Of a DNA stretch of 64,000 nt, positions 1 to 9,291 are shown one piece after another (positions within the stretch are counted from its first letter, which is position 1; each line of letters starts with the position of its first letter). The DNA is from JACDAN01 sp963847235. Lineage in GTDB: Bacteria > Actinomycetota > Thermoleophilia > Gaiellales > Gaiellaceae. The DNA lies in contig CAWJYU010000015.1 of the NCBI GenBank assembly GCA_963847235.1, positions 1 through 64,000 of the forward strand. Direction: 5' to 3'. The notes under the pieces were generated by a model that saw nothing but the letters and a program-made list of their open reading frames with translations, ran no database searches and was not told where the DNA came from. A program made the position numbers and the translations under genes.

Positions 1-387
1 ATTCACGATCGGCTGGAGCACCCGCTGTCCCATGCTCCCCACCGGCCCGGCGATGCGAACGTCGGCCTCCCAGGCCATGGCCGTGGCGCCGTCCTGCTCG
101 CTGAGGTTGAACTGCGTGACGAGGTTCATCAGCGCGCCCACGCCGGTTCCCTTCGCCTGCAGCCGTGAGAACTCCGGTTCCCGCTCCTCCAGCTTCTCGA
201 ACTTGATCGACATCTTCAGCGAGCCGAGGCCGAGCGGGATCTTGACGTTCGCCTTCCACCGTCGGTCGTCCTCGATGTCGAAGCTCTCGACGTGCGGCAT
301 GAGGGCCGCCATCTGCGCCGGGTCCTGCAGCACGCCCCAGACTGTTTCCCGCGGGGCGGCGAACGACCGCTCGCCTTCGACCTTCAC
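1..387 (-). CDS. CoxG-like SRPBCC protein (partial, runs off left edge)
   Basis: The minus strand reads from a GTG at 387 for 129 codons to the window edge with no stop. The product begins VKVEGERSFAAPRETVW and continues through DPAQMAALMPHVE, the usual opening of the CoxG/SRPBCC (START-like) family; the C-terminal helix lies outside. The start overlaps the stop of the upstream large-subunit gene by four bases (GTGA), so it is the last visible gene of a CoxM-S-L-G-like operon. CoxG of Oligotropha tethers CO dehydrogenase to the membrane. Whether this copy serves the adjacent hydroxylase or the true CO dehydrogenase 7 kb away is inference. Confidence 0.85.
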   Translation of the reverse strand, partial: MKVEGERSFAAPRETVWGVLQDPAQMAALMPHVESFDIEDDRRWKANVKIPLGLGSLKMSIKFEKLEEREPEFSRLQAKGTGVGALMNLVTQFNLSEQDGATAMAWEADVRIAGPVGSMGQRVLQPIVN

Positions 388-2872
388 CGCTCCTCGACCT
401 CGACCAGCTGCCGGCTCTCGTCCGGGTTCCGCAGGAGCTCCCAGACGGTGTTGTAGGGATTCGAGCTGGTCGAGACGATCGGCTTGCCGGAGCCGCGAAG
501 CGCGTCCTGAAGCGCCGCCGCGACCGCGCTGAGGCCCGCGCCGCCGCCCTCGCCCATCCCCTTCGTGCCGAGGGACGTGAACGGCGACGGCGACTCGACG
601 TAGGCCGTCTTCAGCGGCGGCATGTCGAGCGCGTGCGGCACGTGGTAGTCGTAGAAGTTCGGGGTCAGCAGGTTGCCGTCCTCGTCGTAGGGGAACGTCT
701 CGTGGGTCGCCGCACCGATCGACTGCGCGGCCGCGCCGTGCACCTGGCCCTCGACGATCAGCGGGTTGATCCGGACGCCGCAGTCGTCGACCGCGCCGTA
801 GTCGACGATGCTCGTAGACGCCCGTCTCCGGATCGACCTCGACGACGCACGCGTGGATCTGGTTGGCGTACGTCAGGGTCAGGTTGCCGTACTTGCGCTC
901 CTTGTCCGGCAACTGGTGCGGAGGGACGTAGACGTAGCGGCAGTTCAGCGTGAGGTCGCGGAGCTCGAGCGGCAGGACGGCGTTGTTCGCGTTCACGATC
1001 GCGCCGCAGGCCATGAACGGCAGGGCGGCCTCGTGGTTGTCCTTTCGCCGGACGAAGCCTCCCTCGAGCTCGACCTCATCCGTCGACTCGGCGCCGAGGA
1101 CTGCAGCGCCGAGCTTCAGGATCTCGTCCGCGAGCATGTCGGTCGCACCCTTCACGGCACCGAGCCCGGTGACGGCGAACTGGCTCGCGTACGTGCCGGA
1201 GAAGCCCGCGTGGGAGTTCCAGTAGCTGTCGTGGCCGGCGCGGACGTTCACGTCGTCGGGCGAGACGTGGAGGATCTCCGCGACGACCTGGGCCGCCGTC
1301 GTCTCGTGGCTCTGGCCCTGGGGCGTCGTCCCGAGGGTGACGACGATCTCGCCGAAGATGTCGAGCTTGACCGTCGCGACCTCGTTGTTCCCCGAGAATT
1401 GGAGCTCCGGGTTGACGAGCGTCGACTGGCCGAAGTTGTTCGTGCCCGAGTCGAGGGTCGAGCCGATGCCGACGCCGAGCAGCTTGCCGCGCGACTCGGC
1501 GTCCTTGCGCTTCTCGTCGATCGAGTCGTAGCCGACGAGCTTCAGCGCCTCGTCGAGGCAGCGCGCGTAGTCGCCGGAGTCGTAGACGCAGCCGTTCGGC
1601 GTCTCGTAGGGCATCTCGTCGGCGCGGATGTAGTTGCGCTTGCGGATCTCGACCGGGTCCATGTCGAGCTCGCTGGCCACGATGTCGATCACACGCTCCG
1701 TGAACCAGAGGTGCTGCATGCGCGAGTAGCCCCGGTTCGGGCCGCACGGCGACTTGTTCGTGCAGACCTGGGTGAAGTCGACGCGGACGTTCCGCCAGCG
1801 GTAGACGCCGGGGGTGACCTGCGCCCAGATGATGCAGCCGAGCGGCTCGTACCGCGTCCAGGCGCCGCAGTCGTCGATCATCCGCGCCTTGAAGCCGAGC
1901 ATCGTGCCGTCGCGCCTTGACCGGCACCTCGACGTCGAGGAAGACCCGCTCGTTGCCGTGCGAGTTGGCGGTGTGCTGGTCGGTCCGCCACTCCGTCCAG
2001 TTCACGGCCCGTCGCAGCTTGCGGGCGAGCAGGCACATGGCGACGAGCTGGACGTGGGTGCAGATCTTGTTGCCGAAGCCGCCGCCGATGTCCTGCGAGA
2101 CGAAGCGCAGCTTGTCCATCCCGACCTTCAGCGCCGGCGCCATCATGATGATCGCGAAGCCGGGGAACTGGTTGTTCGAGTGGATCGTCCACTGCCCGGT
2201 GCCGCGGTTGTACTCGACGACCGCGCCGCTCGTCTCCAGCGGAGTCGAGGAGAAGCGGTGGAAGTGCAGTCGCTTGATCCGCACGACCTTGTCGGCCTCG
2301 GCGAGCGCGGCGTCGTAGTCCCCGTAGTCGAAGTTCCCCTGCCAGATCGTGTTGTTCGGGACCTCGTCGTGGAGCTGGGTCGTGGCGGGGTCGGCCGCGG
2401 TCTCGGGGTCGAGGACGGGATCGAGGGGCTCGTACTCGACCTCGACGAGGTCGGCGGCGTCGCGAGCGAGCTCACGGGTCGCCGCGGCGACGGCGACGAC
2501 GGGCTCTCCGACGTGCCTGACGCGGCCGACCGCGAGTGCGTAGTCCTTCAGGTCTCCTCCGGGCGGCGGCGCGATCTGGAAGAAGGCCTCGGTCTCGGCC
2601 GCGACCTCCTCGCCGATCAGCGTTCCGTAGACACCGTCGAGCTCCATCGCCTTCGAGACGTCGATTGCGCTGATCGCCGCGTGCGCGTAGGGCGACCGGA
2701 CGAAGTGGACGTACGCCATCCCGTGGCGCTTCACGTCGTCGACGAAGACGCCCTCGCCCTGGACCAGCCGCCGATCCTCCTTCCGCGGGACGTTCTGGCC
2801 GATGAAGCCCGGGGCGACCTCTTGCTCCTCGACCGTGATCGGCTGATCCGGCGTGACCGTCGTCTCGCTCAC
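384..2872 (-). CDS. CoxL-like molybdenum hydroxylase large subunit, two frame breaks
   Basis: About 829 residues of xanthine dehydrogenase/CoxL family: N-terminal hammerhead domain (starting VSETTVTPDQP), MoCo-binding domains with QDIGGGFGNK, and a C-terminal KGMGEGGG motif holding the expected catalytic Glu. The loop that carries the active-site signature reads PNRGYSR, so it is neither form I CODH (AYxCSFR) nor the classic form II motif (AYRGAGR); the substrate is unknown, probably a heterocycle or aldehyde. The reading frame changes near 1912 and near 810. Each is repaired by dropping one base, and homology continues on both sides, so sequencing error is more likely than a pseudogene. The GTG start overlaps the small-subunit stop by four bases. 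Confidence 0.85.
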
Positions 2873-3354
2873 TTGACCTCCCCCTTCGCCGCGGCTGCGA
2901 TCGCCTCGACGATGTTCACGTAGCCCGTGCAGCGGCAGATGTTGCCCTGGATCGCCCGCCGGATCTCGCCGTCGGTCGGCTCGGGATTGTTGTCGAGCAG
3001 GTGCTTCGCGCTCATCAGCATCCCCGGCGTGCAGTAGCCGCATTGCAGCGCGTGGAAGGAGCTGAACGACTGCTGGAGCGGGTGGAGCTCCCCGTCCGGG
3101 GCCAGCCCCTCGACAGTCTCGACGTCCGTCCCGTCGGCCTGGACCGCGAGCATCATGCAGCTCTTCACGGCGACGCCGTCGACGATCACGGTGCAGGCGC
3201 CGCAGTTTCCCGTGTCGCAACCGATGTGCGTGCCGGTGAGGTCGAGATCGTCGCGAAGGAGGTGGACGAGCAGGCGCCTGACCTCCACGTCCCGCTCGTA
3301 GCGCTCGCCGTTGACCGCGACGGAGATGCGCTGACTGCGGACGGGCTCGATCAC
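2869..3354 (-). CDS. CoxS-like [2Fe-2S] small subunit
   Basis: 161 residues with two iron-sulfur modules typical of the molybdenum hydroxylase small subunit: an N-terminal plant-ferredoxin-type cluster (CDTGNCGAC plus a later Cys) and a C-terminal helical cluster domain (CGYCTPGM and CRCTG). It passes electrons between the Mo site of the large subunit and the FAD subunit. I chose the GTG at 3354 because it overlaps the stop of the FAD-subunit gene (GTGA) and gives the standard family length; an upstream in-frame extension is only shadow of the FAD gene. Confidence 0.92.
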   Translation of the reverse strand: MIEPVRSQRISVAVNGERYERDVEVRRLLVHLLRDDLDLTGTHIGCDTGNCGACTVIVDGVAVKSCMMLAVQADGTDVETVEGLAPDGELHPLQQSFSSFHALQCGYCTPGMLMSAKHLLDNNPEPTDGEIRRAIQGNICRCTGYVNIVEAIAAAAKGEVK

Positions 3355-4154
3355 GCCGCCGCCTCGACAGCCCGGACAGCGACGATCTCGGAGAGATGCT
3401 TGCGGTACTCGGCAGACGCATGGACGTCGGACGGAGGGTCGAGGCCGGCGCCGCGCACCGCTTCGCGAACCGCGGCCTCGTCGGTCGCCGAGCTGAGGAC
3501 GACCGGCGTCGCCGCCACACACCCGAGCCCGATCCTCGCCTGTCCGTCGGCGACGCTGGCGGCTGCGTTGACGATGCAGGTGCCGTCGCGGCCGATGGGG
3601 ATCGAGGCGAAGCCGTCACGGGCGCCGTCGGCGGCCGGAATCGTGATCTTCGTCAGCAGCTCGCCGGGCGCGACGGCAGTCATGTAGACCCCCACGAAGA
3701 ACTCCTCGGAGGTCACGGTCCGCTCGCCGTCGACCCCGCGGATGGTCATCGTCGCGCCGAGGGCGGCCACCAGCGGGGGAAGATGGTTCGTGGGGTCGTT
3801 GGAGCAGATGTTCCCGCCGACCGTCCCCCGGTTTCGGACCTGGACGTCCGCGATCTGCGAGGCCACCTCGCTCAGGATCGGACGCGCCTCGGCGACCTCG
3901 GAGGAGAGGATCACCTGGGAGAGCGTGGCCATCGCCCCGAGCTCCAGGGCCCCGTCTCCCACTCGCGAGATCGTTCGAAGCTCCTCGAGGCTGTTGAGGT
4001 CGATGAGCACGTCGGGGGCCGCCGCCCGGGCCTTCATCACGTTCGTGAGCGTCTGCCCGCCGGCGAGCGCGCGGGCGCCGTCGTGCGCCGAGAGGAGCCG
4101 CACCGCGTCCTCGACCGTCGACGGGCGCGCGTATTCGACCGCAGCGAGGAGCAT
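3351..4154 (-). CDS. CoxM-like FAD-binding medium subunit
   Basis: 267 residues of the CO dehydrogenase flavoprotein/xanthine dehydrogenase FAD-subunit family. The FAD-binding motifs AGGQTL (about residue 37) and TVGGN are visible, followed by a C-terminal CO_deh_flav_C region. First gene of the leftward M-S-L-G operon. The start ATG (4154) lies 88 bases from the divergent kynureninase start, so the two genes share a short control region. Gene order M-S-L is as in form I CODH operons, but the partner large subunit lacks the CODH signature. Confidence 0.9.
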   Translation of the reverse strand: MLLAAVEYARPSTVEDAVRLLSAHDGARALAGGQTLTNVMKARAAAPDVLIDLNSLEELRTISRVGDGALELGAMATLSQVILSSEVAEARPILSEVASQIADVQVRNRGTVGGNICSNDPTNHLPPLVAALGATMTIRGVDGERTVTSEEFFVGVYMTAVAPGELLTKITIPAADGARDGFASIPIGRDGTCIVNAAASVADGQARIGLGCVAATPVVLSSATDEAAVREAVRGAGLDPPSDVHASAEYRKHLSEIVAVRAVEAAA

Positions 4155-4242
4155 GCGGCTGATTCAACGCACCGCGCGGCGAGCTTGTCAAGAACGAACC
4201 GTCCTGCCGTCGCGGTGCCTGTATGAGACTGTCGCCGGTCGG

Positions 4243-5496
4243 GTGACGCTCCAGCGCAGACACGCCGAGGCTCTTGACCGCGCCGACGCGCTGGCCGGCT
4301 TCCGGGAGCGTTTCGTCCTGACCGACCCACAGCGGATCTACGCAGACGGCAACTCGCTCGGGCGCCTGCCGCGCGAGACGGTCGAGCGGCTCGAGACACT
4401 CGTACGCGAGTGGGGTGACCGCCTCGTCGGGGGCTGGGCGGACTGGATCGAGCTGCCCGTCCGCGTCGGCGACGAGATCGGAGACGTCATCGGGGCGCGG
4501 CCCGGCGAGACGCTCGCCTGCGACTCGACCACGGTCAATCTCTACAAGCTGGCCTCGGCCGCCCTCGATCTTCGACCGGAGCGCACCGTCCTGCTCGTCG
4601 ACGAGCACGACTTTCCGACCGACCGCTACGTCCTCGAGGGCATCGCCGCCAACCGCGGACTCGAGCTGCGACGCATGGTCACCGATTCGATCGAGGGCCC
4701 GACGGCGGCTGACGTGACCCGGGCGGCGTCCGCGGGCGACGTGGCGCTCGTCACGCTCTCCCACGTTTCGTACCGCTCGGGTGCGCTTGCCGACCTGCCG
4801 GCGATCACCGAGGCCGCCCACCGCGCCGGCGCTCTGATGCTCTGGGACCTGAGCCACTCCGTCGGCGCCTGCCCCATCCGCCTTTCGGAGAGCGGCGCGG
4901 ACCTCGCTGTCGGCTGCACGTACAAGTACCTCAACGCCGGACCTGGGGCTCCCGCCTTCCTCTTCGTGCGCACCGACCTCCAGGAGCGGATGCGCTCACC
5001 GGTGTGGGGCTGGTTCGGCCAGCGCGACCAGTTCGCCATGGGGCCCGGCTACGAGCCGGCGGCGGGCATCGAGCGCTTCCTGGCCGGGACGCCTCCAATC
5101 CTCGGTCTGACTGCGGTGCAAGCGGGCGTCGAGCTCGTCCTCGAGGCGGGAATCGAGCGCATACGAACGAAGGCGGCGGAGCTCACGGAGCTCCTCGTGG
5201 GGTTGTACGACGAACGGTTGGAGCCGCTCGGGTTTCGTTTGAACACGCCGCGCGACCCCGCCCGCCGGGGTGCGCACGTCGCCGTCGGCCACGACGAGGG
5301 GTGGCGCCTCTGCCGCGCGCTCATCGAGCGGGCCGATGTGATTCCCGACTTTCGACCTCCGGACACCGTACGACTCGGCTTCGCGCCGCTCTACAGCCGC
5401 TTTGTCGACGTTTGGGACACCGTCGACCGGCTGGCCCGGCTCGTGGAGACGGGGGAGTACCGCGAGGTGACGGCAGGGCCGGCACGTGTCACGTGA
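4243..5496 (+). CDS. kynU: kynureninase
   Basis: 417 residues, PLP fold type I. Kynureninase splits kynurenine or 3-hydroxykynurenine to (hydroxy)anthranilate and alanine. Seen: substrate-site region YADGNSLGRLP near the N terminus, phosphate/ring-binding Ser-Thr region (CDSTTVNLYK), the Asp of LWDLSHSVGA, and the Schiff-base Lys in CTYKYLNAGPGA. C-terminal domain ends around RFVDVWDTVDRL. The open frame extends far upstream, but the GTG at 4243 gives the normal length. Divergent from the molybdenum hydroxylase operon; no other tryptophan-catabolism gene is visible here. Confidence 0.93.
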   Translation: MTLQRRHAEALDRADALAGFRERFVLTDPQRIYADGNSLGRLPRETVERLETLVREWGDRLVGGWADWIELPVRVGDEIGDVIGARPGETLACDSTTVNLYKLASAALDLRPERTVLLVDEHDFPTDRYVLEGIAANRGLELRRMVTDSIEGPTAADVTRAASAGDVALVTLSHVSYRSGALADLPAITEAAHRAGALMLWDLSHSVGACPIRLSESGADLAVGCTYKYLNAGPGAPAFLFVRTDLQERMRSPVWGWFGQRDQFAMGPGYEPAAGIERFLAGTPPILGLTAVQAGVELVLEAGIERIRTKAAELTELLVGLYDERLEPLGFRLNTPRDPARRGAHVAVGHDEGWRLCRALIERADVIPDFRPPDTVRLGFAPLYSRFVDVWDTVDRLARLVETGEYREVTAGPARVT

Positions 5497-5526
5497 AGCG
5501 GCCGTCGCTCCTGACGCCCTCGGCGC

Positions 5527-5787
5527 TTAGGGGCGCCTGTCGGGGCCTTCGTACCCGTCGATCACCGACACGTTGACCGTCGAGCACCTCCCGCAGCGGA
5601 CCCGGACCTTCTTCGTCATCTGCACGGGATGCATGGCCTCGGCGAGGAGGTTGCCGCACTCCACGCAGACGTAGTCGTCCGGGCCGTTCCCCCGGAAGAC
5701 CGGCCGTTCAGGGTCTTCCTGAAGCGCGGTGCCGCCGTCGCGAGGCACTTCGCCCTCGCGGACCTCTCGCATCGGAATCGTCGCCAC
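5527..5787 (-). CDS. small zinc-ribbon protein
   Basis: 86 residues. Two CxxC pairs (CVECGNLL and CGRC, about 28 residues apart) make a rubredoxin/zinc-ribbon-like knuckle; the rest is charged and probably unstructured. No enzyme motif. It ends 30 bases from the convergent kynureninase stop and begins 4 bases before the stop of the upstream SRPBCC gene, so it is likely co-transcribed with that gene. Function unknown. Confidence 0.7.
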   Translation of the reverse strand: MATIPMREVREGEVPRDGGTALQEDPERPVFRGNGPDDYVCVECGNLLAEAMHPVQMTKKVRVRCGRCSTVNVSVIDGYEGPDRRP

Positions 5788-5791
5788 GCTG

Positions 5792-6223
5792 CTAGAGCGT
5801 TGCGAGCTTGCCGCTGAAGTTCGCGATCAGCGCGTCCAGGACGCCATGAACCACACCCTCCCCCATCGATGCGGCGGTGCCCGTGATCTGCGCTTTCGTG
5901 TTGATCGTCCCTCCGCCGTCCGTGAGCGAGTAGGCGACATCGGCGTTCGCGTATCCCTGGCCGCCGACTTCCTTGGACTTGACCTGCATCACGACGCGGT
6001 GAGCTTCTGGATCCTTCTCGACGACCTCGACGGTGCCGTTGAACGTCATCGACATCGCCCCCATCTTGATCTTGATCTCGGCCTTGACTGAGTCGTCCCC
6101 GGTCTTCTCGAGCACGCTGCCCCCTTCGACGAGCGGCACCACGCGCTCGAGGTCGGTGATCGCCGCGAACATCTCGTCGATCGGCTTGGGGGTGGAGAAG
6201 GAATGCTCGAGGTCGACGGCCAC
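5792..6223 (-). CDS. SRPBCC/CoxG-family protein
   Basis: 143 residues. Begins VAVDLEHSFSTPKPIDEMF and contains DLERVVPLVEG and the C-terminal run SMGEGVVHGVLDALIANFSGKL, the pattern of CoxG-type START-like proteins including the C-terminal amphipathic helix that docks CoxG to the membrane. A second CoxG-like gene besides the one at the left edge; its distance to the form I cox operon (1.2 kb) makes it a reasonable candidate membrane tether for that enzyme (inference). GTG start at 6223 chosen from domain boundary; divergent from the SOD fusion gene. Confidence 0.85.
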   Translation of the reverse strand: MAVDLEHSFSTPKPIDEMFAAITDLERVVPLVEGGSVLEKTGDDSVKAEIKIKMGAMSMTFNGTVEVVEKDPEAHRVVMQVKSKEVGGQGYANADVAYSLTDGGGTINTKAQITGTAASMGEGVVHGVLDALIANFSGKLATL

Positions 6224-6316
6224 CGGGCGAGACCCTACCGAAGCGTGAATTAGGCTCCGCGCATCTCGATCCAGCCAGGCACGTACAAGCTCGGGCCCAA
6301 GGACGGGACCCTGTCG

Positions 6317-7384
6317 GTGCGGACCGGGCGCACGGGCGCCGCGGCCAAGGCCGGCCACGACCTGCTGATCCACGTCATCGGCTGGGAGGCGACGCTCGAC
6401 GTCGGCGACGACCCCAGCATCGTGCTCGAGGTCGACCCCACCTCGCTCCGTGTCCGTGACGGCACCGGGGGAATGCAGCCGCTCGGGTACGAGGACAAGG
6501 CGAGCATCGAGCAGACGATCGACGAAGAGGTCCTGTTGCGGAGGGAGATCGCGTTCCGCTCGACCTCGGTGCGGGGTGACGGCGGCCGGCTCAGCGTCGA
6601 GGGCGAGCTGACGCTCGCCGGCGAGACCCGACCCATCACGTTCGACCTCGCCGTCGCCGACGGCGGCAGGCTCAGCGGCGCCGTCGTCGTCACGCAGACC
6701 AACTGGGGCATGACGCCCTACACGGGACTGTTCGGAGCCCTGAAGGTCGCCGACGACGTGGAGGTCGGGATCGACGCCATCCTCCCGTCCGAAGCGGCGA
6801 TTTACGAGGAGCTCGCGCCGCGGGAGCTGAAGCCTGCGCTGCTCGAGCTCGAGGGGATCTCGCGCCTGACGGTGCTCGCCCACTACAAGCTCTACGAGGG
6901 TTACGTGAGCAAACGAAACGAGATCCTCCAGAAGCTCGCGGCGGGCGACTCGGAGCTCCGGGCGCTGAAGCTCGATCTCTCATTCGCGATCGGCGGGATC
7001 AAGAACCACGAGCTCTACTTCGAGCACCTCGGCGGGGAGGGCGGCAACCCGGCCGGCCCGATCCGGCGCTTGATCGAGCGTGACTTCGGATCGGCCGACG
7101 TCTGGCGCGCCGACCTGAAGGCGAGCGGGATGGGCGGCCGCGGTTGGGCGTGGACGGCCTACGACTGGGACGAGGGCCGGCTCTTCAACTACGTCGGCGA
7201 CGCGCAGAACACGTACCCGGTCTGGAATGCGACGCCGCTCGTCGCCCTCGACGTGTACGAACACGCATACGTCCTCGACTTCCAGACTGACCGCGCGGCC
7301 TACATCGACGCGTTCTTCGCCAACCTGGACTGGGGGGCCGTGAACGACCGGGTCTGGAAGAACCAGATCCCGCTTACGCCCTAG
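6317..7384 (+). CDS. YceI-domain / Fe-Mn superoxide dismutase fusion
   Basis: Two domains in one frame: a YceI-like lipocalin fold (about residues 1-155, AGHDLLIHV to TGLFGALKV) and an Fe/Mn-SOD-like domain (about 165-355). SOD features: KNHELYFEHLGG (second metal His), DVYEHAYVLDF (Asp and His ligands); the first-His region reads LAHYKLYEGYV, one residue different in spacing from E. coli SodA, so metal binding there is likely but not certain. Coding sequence clearly extends upstream to about 6254 (IQPGTYKLGPKDGTL), but no ATG, GTG or TTG exists before the GTG at 6317. The true start may be an ATC at 6263 or a miscalled ATG. Ends in a CTAG shared with the convergent gene. Confidence 0.85.
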   Translation: MRTGRTGAAAKAGHDLLIHVIGWEATLDVGDDPSIVLEVDPTSLRVRDGTGGMQPLGYEDKASIEQTIDEEVLLRREIAFRSTSVRGDGGRLSVEGELTLAGETRPITFDLAVADGGRLSGAVVVTQTNWGMTPYTGLFGALKVADDVEVGIDAILPSEAAIYEELAPRELKPALLELEGISRLTVLAHYKLYEGYVSKRNEILQKLAAGDSELRALKLDLSFAIGGIKNHELYFEHLGGEGGNPAGPIRRLIERDFGSADVWRADLKASGMGGRGWAWTAYDWDEGRLFNYVGDAQNTYPVWNATPLVALDVYEHAYVLDFQTDRAAYIDAFFANLDWGAVNDRVWKNQIPLTP

Positions 7385-7842
7385 TCGCGGTAGACGGTCT
7401 GCGCGTCCAGCCCGCCCTCGATACCCGGGGGCAGGGCGCCGGTGCCGTGCGCGTAGAGGGCGAGATCCTCGATCGTCTTGACCTGCGTCGGGTCGCCTTC
7501 GTCGGCTGCCAGCCAGGCCCCATTCGACCACTTGAGGGTCTCGGGTGAGGTGTCGAGCGCCATGCCTGCGAGCAGCTGCGCCTTGTCGCGAATCTTCCCC
7601 GCGGCGCTGACGATCGCGGCCGACGTGCCCTCGGAGGGGCTCGTGTTGTAGCCGTGGCCGACGCCGAAGCGGTTGGTGTCGTCGGGCACCACCTTCACGT
7701 CCAGGGCGGGGACGCCGAGCTCATCGGCGACGAGCTGCGCGTACTGCGGCTCCTTCCCGTCGGGCTCTGTCGTCAGGCTCAGCACCATCTTCCCCGTCGG
7801 GTGCACGCGCAAGAAGACTGCTCGGTACGCCTCGTCAGCCAC
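7381..7842 (-). CDS. stand-alone CoxL C-terminal-domain protein (153 aa)
   Basis: The whole product aligns to one internal part of the form I CoxL encoded 2.4 kb upstream: LRVHPTGK matches LRVHPSGK, and the run continues through the QLVADELGVP / QIVAEELGIP segment and ends at GLDAQTVYRD, matching GLDAQVIYDPP. The first two thirds of CoxL and the last ~130 residues, with the catalytic Glu, are absent. It nevertheless has a GTG start overlapping the upstream stop by eight bases, so it is translated as part of the cox operon. Either a decaying duplicate or a retained accessory domain. No catalysis expected. Confidence 0.75.
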   Translation of the reverse strand: MADEAYRAVFLRVHPTGKMVLSLTTEPDGKEPQYAQLVADELGVPALDVKVVPDDTNRFGVGHGYNTSPSEGTSAAIVSAAGKIRDKAQLLAGMALDTSPETLKWSNGAWLAADEGDPTQVKTIEDLALYAHGTGALPPGIEGGLDAQTVYRD

Positions 7843-8017
7843 GGTTTGACTCGCCTCCTCGGTCGGGATCGTCCGCCAGGCGCTGACGCGCTTGGTGCGC
7901 GGTCAGCGCGTTGTGCTCCTCCAGGTCGCAGAACGCGGGCTGCGGGCCGCCCATCGGGTGCGGGGGCACCGCGGGTCGCTCGCAACCCGGGTAGATGCAG
8001 ATCTTCGATTCAGTCAT
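7835..8017 (-). CDS. 60-residue Cys-containing protein in cox operon
   Basis: Small protein MTESKICIYPGC... with Cys pairs at the N terminus (CIYPGC) and a later FCD followed by H, a possible treble-clef-like zinc site. Start ATG (8017) overlaps the coxE stop by eight bases and its own stop overlaps the next start by eight bases, strong evidence that it is a real, translationally coupled gene. I do not recognise the family. Its place after coxE suggests a maturation or stability role for the CO dehydrogenase (inference). Confidence 0.7.
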   Translation of the reverse strand: MTESKICIYPGCERPAVPPHPMGGPQPAFCDLEEHNALTAHQARQRLADDPDRGGESNRG

Positions 8018-9291
8018 CGATCGCCCAGCCGGGTGTGGTCTTGCCGCGGCTCGGGCCGTAGCCGCTCGGCATCGCGACCGAGCTGCCCGGCACCGGAGTG
8101 GCGCTCGCCCACGGCTCCTCCTCGGGGACCTCGGGCGCCTGCGGCGGCTCACGGCGCCACAAGCCCTCCCCGATCGCCTCGGCGACCTCGTCGAGGGCCT
8201 CGAAGCTGTGGCCGCTCACGAGGGCGTCGCAGTACGGCAGGGCGGCCCTCATGCCGCCGGACTGCACCGAGAAGTCACCAGCGCTCACGCGTGGATTGAC
8301 CCACACGATCCGGTGGGCCAGTCGCGAGAGGCGCTCCATCTCGCGTCCGACGAGCATCGAGTCGCCGCGCTCCCAGCCGTCGGAGAGGATCACGATCACC
8401 GCCCCGCGGGCCATGCCGCGGCGACCGTGCCGGTTGTTGAACTCCCGCAGCGCGTCTCCGATCCTGGTCCCGCTGGACCAGTCGGGCGCGGTCTCCGCAG
8501 CGCGCTGGATCGCGCGCTCGGGATTGCGAGAGGCCAGCGCGCGAGTCAGGCGGGTCAGCCGCGTCGCGAACACGAACGCCTCGGCGTTCGGCCCGCTGCC
8601 GGCGGCGCAGGTCAGGAACTGCAGGTACGCCCGCGCGTAGGGCTCCATCGAGCCGGAGATGTCACAGAGCATCACCAGCCTCCGGCGCGTCACGCGTCGG
8701 TGCCGGCGCGCGAGCCGGACCGGATCGCCCGCCGTGCGCAGGCTCGCGCGCAGCGTCCGGCGCAGGTCGACGTGCTCGCCGCGGCGGCCCTTCTCGTAGC
8801 GGCGCCTGCGCCGCGGCGGGGCGGCCAGCTGCAGTCGCGACATCAGGCGATAGAGCTGCGCGAGCTCGTGCGGCTCGAGCGCGTCGAAGCTCTTGCTCCG
8901 CAGGAGCTCCTCGTCGCTGGCGATCAGCGACGGCACCTCGGCCGGTTTCGTCATCCTCGTCGCGCGCGCTCGGCGGCGACGTGTGCCAATCGTCCGGACG
9001 CGTCGCGACGGTCTCCTCGGGATCCTCGTCCTTCGCCTCCGTTCGACTGCCGAAGACGGAAAGGAACACGGCGTCGAACGCGTCGACCTGAGCGGGATCA
9101 GAGACGAACACGGCGCGCGCGGTCCAGTACAGCCGCCGGCGTGAGATCGGCCGCACGAGCGTGAGCGCCTCCGCGAAATCGACCGACCGGCCGGGCGTGA
9201 CGGGCACGCCGGCATCGCGCAGGCGCCTGCTCAGCGCCGCGACGAGGGGCGGCAGGTCGAGCTCGATCGTCTCGACGCCGAAGTCAGTCAC
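8010..9291 (-). CDS. coxE: CoxE-like VWA-domain protein, one frame break
   Basis: About 427 residues. N-terminal helical region (VTDFGVETIELDLPPLVAALSR) and C-terminal von Willebrand A domain with MIDAS motif DISGSM and the later SDGWERGD. CoxE works with the AAA ATPase CoxD in assembling the Cu-S-Mo centre. The frame changes near 8946 (one extra base in a run of three T on the plus strand); downstream homology resumes at PAEVPSLIASDEELL. An ATG lies at the break, so a split gene is possible but less likely. GTG start overlaps coxD stop by eight bases. Confidence 0.85.

Noticed and set aside
808..1920. Long plus-strand open frame opposite the CoxL-like gene
   Set aside because: Composition is an Arg/Asp/Val-rich shadow typical of the antisense of GC-rich coding DNA; the minus strand carries clear family motifs.
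384..2872. Second CO dehydrogenase (form II)
   Set aside because: The loop reads PNRGYSR, not AYRGAGR, and gene order is M-S-L rather than S-L-M.
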